A stretch of 64,000 nucleotides of DNA from Brasenia schreberi (Eukaryota; Streptophyta; Magnoliopsida; Nymphaeales; Cabombaceae), in NCBI GenBank assembly GCA_036023115.1, contig JAYKKT010000080.1, positions 8,755,501 to 8,819,500 of the forward strand, written 5' to 3'. The translations under genes and the position numbers were made by a program. This document shows, piece by piece, positions 59,141 to 64,000 of this stretch. Below the pieces are notes generated by a model. The model saw nothing but the letters and a program-made list of their open reading frames with translations, was not told the origin of the DNA and made no database searches. Within the stretch, counting starts at the first letter, position 1. Each line of letters begins with the position of its first letter.

Positions 59141-59328
59141 AATTAATGAAACACACGTGATACCTGACGAGACCAAAACTCAAAGGTCATTCTCTAATTT
59201 AATTTGGTTGAACTTTTTTATCCTAAAATAATTTAATTAATGAAACACATGTAATACGTGACGAGACCAAAACTCAAAGGTCTCCTATTCTCTAAGTTAA
59301 TTTTGTTGAACTTTTCTATCCTAAAATG
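59141..59328. repeat. 94-bp tandem duplication
   Basis: 'aattaatgaaacaca' starts at 59141 and again at 59235. Both units run through 'gacgagaccaaaactcaaag' and 'gttgaacttttttatcct' with few differences. Confidence 0.85.
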
Positions 59329-60084
59329 TAGGATAGAAGAAAGCGTTCTGTAAGGATTATATTTAATCCGATGCTAATATTTTTAAGAAATTTTCAGGTT
59401 GACGTGATCATATAGTTGAAATATGGCATTCCGGGTGTCTGTTTGAAAGTATGCATCTTAATATTGATAATAGGCACACAAAGATAATGAACCTCTCTTT
59501 GAAGTGTATGCATGTACTTATTTCACCTTGCTTAACGGTGTATAATCAGAATTAGGCAAACAAAGAGAGCAATACATCTTGGGGTGGTCACGAAGCTGGA
59601 AAGGAGAGAATTCTCCACTTAAATGGAATCAACCTGTTATATTTTGTTGTGATTCTAGAGTGGGTTGATGGAATGTATGTTCGAGATTGATGTAGACTTT
59701 TATCAGATGACTCGGCTTTTTTTTGAGAGATATTGAAGATCATTCTCTTTTAGAAAGTATCAATAAATGACATTTTTCTAATAAGGTAGCAACAATAGGC
59801 CTTACTTGAGAATATTGATGAACTTAAAACTTGCACAGGATCGATGTTTTCTTTAGAATGTCAACAAATTAAAATTAGTTCGGTTTCTTCTGATGTTAGT
59901 ACCATGAAAAAGAGATTAGGTAATGCAATATTCTTCAAAGCATGATAAATGCTAACCTTTAGATTTATTTATTATCATCATTAAATTACTTGATGTAATA
60001 GACTTCAATGAATACCTTTTCACCACCGCTATTAAACTAACTGATGCAATACACTCTGGCAAACACTTTTAGCATACAAAAAAA
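59329..60084. other. No gene seen
   Basis: AT-rich sequence without coding or repeat support. Confidence 0.4.
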
Positions 60085-60655
60085 ACTCTGACGAGGTTAC
60101 AAGTCCTATTAGTGTAAAGATAAGACTTAGAGAAAGTCTTCAAAAACTAAGAAAACAAACTAGATATGAAAATACTTGTTTCAGGAAAGCATTTAATATA
60201 ATCATTCCTTATGGACACACCTATTTATATACTTCAAGTTGATTCTTGAACTAGCCATAACCAACCAATATAATGAGCCGTAACTCAGTCATTATGTTGA
60301 TAATAACAAGCCCCTTCACAAGCCATCATGAGTACTAACTTTTTCAATTTTCTTCTCCAATGACTCTTATACATGATAATTAATTGCCACTTAGAGCTGT
60401 AAATCAGCTTTTATTTAATCATAATTTCATGACAACATGAGCATGCTCAGAGTTATTATGGTCATAGAAGGGAAACTATTGAAACTCATAGCCAGTAATG
60501 CCATTAAAGGTAACAACCTAAGGGTCATGACAACTAAGTGTCATTGATTATGAATTCATGAATACAAAGTTCATTCAAGGCATCCATTTATACTCATACG
60601 AGTAACCAAATTAAAATAGAACACATTCATTTTGAAAATTTAACTCACAATCTCC
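60085..60655 (-). repeat. Candidate LTR preceded by a polypurine-like tract
   Basis: On the minus strand 'aatggtggagat' just above 60655 looks like the polypurine tract of a copia element, followed by TGTGAGTTAAATTTTC as an LTR start. A TATA-like 'agtatataaatag' on the minus strand lies near 60225. The other end is not fixed and no RNase H line was found above 60660. It may be a solo or 3' LTR of an unrelated copia. Confidence 0.35.
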
Positions 60656-62150
60656 ACCATTTTCAAAAAATATTTAGAAACTCATCACTTTATAAATATT
60701 ATATTTCCAATAAAGCAATATCATGATTTAAACATTTATCTATTTATTTGTAAATTTTGGTTATAATGAAGAATCAATACCTACAATTCATTTTTTCAAT
60801 ATTTAACCTGTGAATGCGAAATGTTAGACTTGGTTTGGGCTTCACTGGTGGTCTTCTACCCCAACAAAGGAGAGCATTAAAAGGTATTTCACTTTTCAAA
60901 TTTACCTTTTAATTACTTCTCGTTTCTCTTTTTCCTATTAAGAGGATCATATCGTAGGTTTAGGTCTTATGAGACCAAAATATTATGTACAAATACAACA
61001 TAACTCGAGATTCTTATTAAGAGTGCAATATCGATTTGGGATATGGAGTATATAGGAGTATAATTTAATTCAAATGCAAGAATAACGACACGATCAAAAC
61101 AAATTCAAACTATAAGCACAAGATCAATTTATTAAATAGCATACGAGACTATAACTGATGGATATGCAATAATAGATTCATATGACTGTGTTGCTTAACT
61201 TATTAGAAATAATATACTTAATAAGGATGTCTAGAAGCCCTAGTAATGAGTCAGCAACATATATAAATACCTATGGTTGATCCTTAATAATATGAAATTA
61301 GATTGATACCTAACTTAAATTGCATCAACATAGACAGAAAGAAGCTCAAAAATCTTTGCTCGGGTGGAACAATCACATGCATAACAGTCTATGCATTAGG
61401 GAGACACTAAAAAATTTGTCAAGGATTTATGATTTCTTATCTCACTTGTCCCCCTTCTAATGATGATAAACATCTTATTTATAGTTTTTCTTAGGGTGTT
61501 TAGGATAAAAAGGTTGATATAACATTTTTCATTTTGAAAAAGCAAAATAAAAAGAACAAGAAATAAAATTTCTTGTATTTGCAATGATCATATTTCCTTC
61601 CTGAGTTTGTTGTAAATGATAAGTAAAAAGCTTCTTGGATATATGGAACTGGCTAACCTTGATTTGGTTTCATTTTCCTCCCAATACTATACCCTAATGA
61701 TCAAATTTTTGTAACTTTAACAATTGCATAATAATGAAAAGTGTTTGTTGGATTTATTTCTTGTTTAATTTAGCCTTTCCATTCACACAATATTACCTCC
61801 GCATGATAGTGGTTCTCAATATATTGGTCCGAGAGAAATATGCAAAACTGTATATGTGCATATGTATGTGTATGAGTGTCAAAGTATATGCAAGTAAGAA
61901 TAAAATGGGCAGCCTTGCTCGGGTAAGGTTGGCTTAAGAGTCGTAAAGTCATGAATCAACCAAACTAAAGAAGGTCAAGTTTTCCAACAAGCAAACAATA
62001 AGAAAATCAATAATTTACAGATTTAAACCCATGATGGAATGATAATGTTAATACAATTAAACTGATAAGCACAAGCAAACCTTTTTATTGGTTCATAATT
62101 TTGTGCATGAATACTATAAACACCCCAAGATCACATCCCAAATAAGAAGT
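60656..62150. other. No gene supported
   Basis: AT-rich. Short frames at 61396-61584 and 61734-61937 have no domain or splice context. Confidence 0.4.
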
Positions 62151-62267
62151 GGTATGGACTAGATGAGATTCAAGCACAACTTGAATAAGATCCAAACACA
62201 AATTGGATTGGATCAAGATTCAAAATACCAAAACAAATTGGATCACATTTAAGTACAGACTGGAGTA

Positions 62268-62438
62268 GATACAAGCACATACCGAATCATATCCAAATAC
62301 AAGATTCAAATACACACTGAAACAGATACAAGCACATATTGAATCAGATCCAAACACAAGATTCAAATACACACGAGATCAAATACAAGCACCAATTAAA
62401 TCAAATCTAAATACAAAATATAGATACAAACCAGATCA
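62268..62438. repeat. 57-bp tandem repeat, three units
   Basis: Units start at 62268, 62325 and 62382, exactly 57 bp apart, each beginning 'gatacaagcac' or 'aatacaagcac' and containing 'caaatacaagattcaaatac'-like lines. Related but more worn words ('gatccaaacacaaattgga') extend back to about 62150. Confidence 0.85.
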
Positions 62439-62579
62439 GATCCAAATATAAATCCAAAATTAAAAATTAAAAATTTGCTTTGTTCCAAAATATCAGTTGC
62501 AAACTTGGAAAGATTTATATGTTCTTTATTCCTGCAAAAAGAAGGAACCACATGCAACAAGCAATCAAAGATATGAAGC

Positions 62580-63010
62580 CAAAAGCCTACAATCCCTATA
62601 AATAGAGAAGTCGTCATGGATGATCTCAAGAAAAAAGATACATAAAGCCTTTCTTTTATGTTTTGGTCTCTTACACGAATGAAGAAGGATTCATTGCTAA
62701 GACACTAGGATGAATAAAGAATAAGGAAGAACAAGAAGAATCATAGAACGAAAAATTAATAAAAGCAAAGGAGTTGTCCTAGTCAAATCGATCGATGAAG
62801 CCCTTAGAGAGTTTCCATAGTAACATAGTGAAAAATCCATTGATCTTGAGAAAAACCCTTTTGACTCCCACTTCTCAGTTTACCACTTTACTATAAAAAC
62901 CAGTTATGTTATAATACCCATATGTAAAGGTAAGAGAGAATCTATTCAACTGAGTTCATTGTGTGTGAGCAAGAATCGAGTATGCAAGTGAGTATCTACT
63001 GGTTCACAAT
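62580..63010 (+). repeat. Possible LTR-like sequence with TATA box
   Basis: 'ccctataaatagagaag' at 62594-62610 is followed by a leader-like stretch to about 63000. This resembles the U3/R part of a plant LTR, but no partner LTR lies in the window. It could also be an ordinary promoter; no coding region follows. Confidence 0.3.
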
Positions 63011-64000
63011 TCCTCTCTTTTCATTTAGCAGAAATCTCTCTCTCGCCCTCTACTCCCCGCAGAGTGCTCCCACTGTCTCCCACTCTCTACTTCATGCAGA
63101 GGACCAAAGCCCTTTTAGCGTGAACCGGATCGGGCTCTCAAGTTAGACATAATCTGACAGCCCATAGGAATACTTTTTCCTTTTTGTCTGATTTAAACTC
63201 GGCACAATATAGCTCATGTAAACTTGACCTCCCACTCACCAAAACCCAATCCTAGTTGACTCAAGCATTTAGGCATTGACTCAATTTGATTCGATCTACC
63301 TAAACTTGATCCCATCTGACCCATTTCATCCCCATCTCAGTTAACCCCATACTATTCATATCTGATCCTAGCTAAAGCCATATCAAGATCTATCATTTAG
63401 GCCAAGACTCAAAACTAGGCCCCATTTCTCTTCGAACCCACTCTGATTCCTCCACTTGAGATCCATTTTTGGATTCAATTAAGCTCAATCTGAAACCCAT
63501 TTTATTTTCTATCCCTATCCTCCCCTAATAACCCAAGTGATTCAGTCCATGTGAAGCTCACCACATACCAAAACCCACCAAATTCAAATTTATCCAAACA
63601 AGCAAGTTTGTTAGTGCGGGAGATTGACCCCTTACTCAATTGAGCAAGAAAAACTTCGGCAAAAATAACTGAATAAAACCATGATGTGTGGATTTTTGTA
63701 ACTTATCTCCAGTGTTGGTTGTCTTATTTTTTGTTTGATTCGAGTTTCTATTCTCATGCTATACAGCCTTGTACTATGAACTTGCGCTTCCATTCTCATG
63801 ATATCTAACCTTTTAAGTGAGTCATCCATTTGATTCTTACGATGTTGAGTCTTATGTATGCCATGTATACATAATATATAAAACACTTTGAATATTTTTA
63901 TCTTAGATTTTACAACTTTCTATTTCTTTCTTTTATTTTCTTAGTATTTTTCTCGATCAGCATTTTATATCTAATTTGATTCATTATACAATAAATATGG
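63011..64000. other. No gene seen
   Basis: C/A-rich sequence at 63160-63600 with repeated 'gacccatttcatcccc'-like words, perhaps a retrotransposon leader or untranslated region. No reading frame of note. Confidence 0.35.

Overview
The window looks like nuclear DNA from a flowering plant with a large, repeat-rich genome. It has intron-split genes with GT..AG junctions, plant-specific families (CC-type glutaredoxin, malectin/LRR receptor-like kinase), Ty1/copia and Ty3/gypsy retrotransposons, RTE-like LINEs, tRNA-derived SINE-like copies, hAT-like MITEs and very many (AT)n, (GA)n and (CT)n microsatellites. I cannot name the species. No bacterial, organellar or CRISPR signature is visible.

Layout. 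1-5.6 kb: unidentified exon-like pieces at the left edge, then degraded Ty3/gypsy DNA (an integrase tail and three LTR-like copies) with a LINE tail between two of the copies. 5.6-8.85 kb: a near full-length but dead LINE on the minus strand with an internal inversion. 8.9-16.8 kb: microsatellites, LINE scraps (one fusing the two ends of the LINE), SINE-like copies, hAT-like MITEs and one unidentified terminal exon. 16.8-17.2 kb: an intact single-exon CC-type glutaredoxin (minus), with a dense cluster of TGACG/ACGT motifs just upstream. 19.75-25.26 kb: an intact ten-exon SurE-like phosphatase/nucleotidase (minus), 378 codons, every junction reconstructed. 25.3-30.9 kb: MITEs, microsatellites and other dispersed repeats. 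30.9-33.6 kb: kinase-domain exons of a receptor-like kinase (minus), broken by three frameshifts and cut off at a Ty1/copia element. 33.6-39.9 kb: that copia element (plus), with two LTRs and a stray leader after the second. 41.1-43.4 kb: a second, 5'-truncated LINE (plus). 43.6 kb: a 155-bp hairpin. 44-50.6 kb: diverged dispersed repeats. 50.65-53.0 kb: a truncated copy of the same copia family (minus). 54.4-54.9 kb: a malectin-like receptor exon (minus) with an in-frame stop. 55-64 kb: satellites, SINE-like copies, a hAT-like MITE and LTR-like sequence, with no supported gene.

Only two genes look functional, the glutaredoxin and the SurE homologue; nothing in the sequence ties them together. 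The kinase and malectin exons share a strand and lie in the right order for one malectin receptor kinase, so they may be the two ends of a single gene torn apart by retrotransposons, or two separate relics. I found no self-contained new system. The most informative structures are the LINE-derived mini-element, the LINE micro-inversion, the hAT-like MITE family with 8-bp target duplications, the 155-bp hairpin, the copia LTR-internal-LTR-leader arrangement, and the bZIP-type motif cluster in front of the glutaredoxin.
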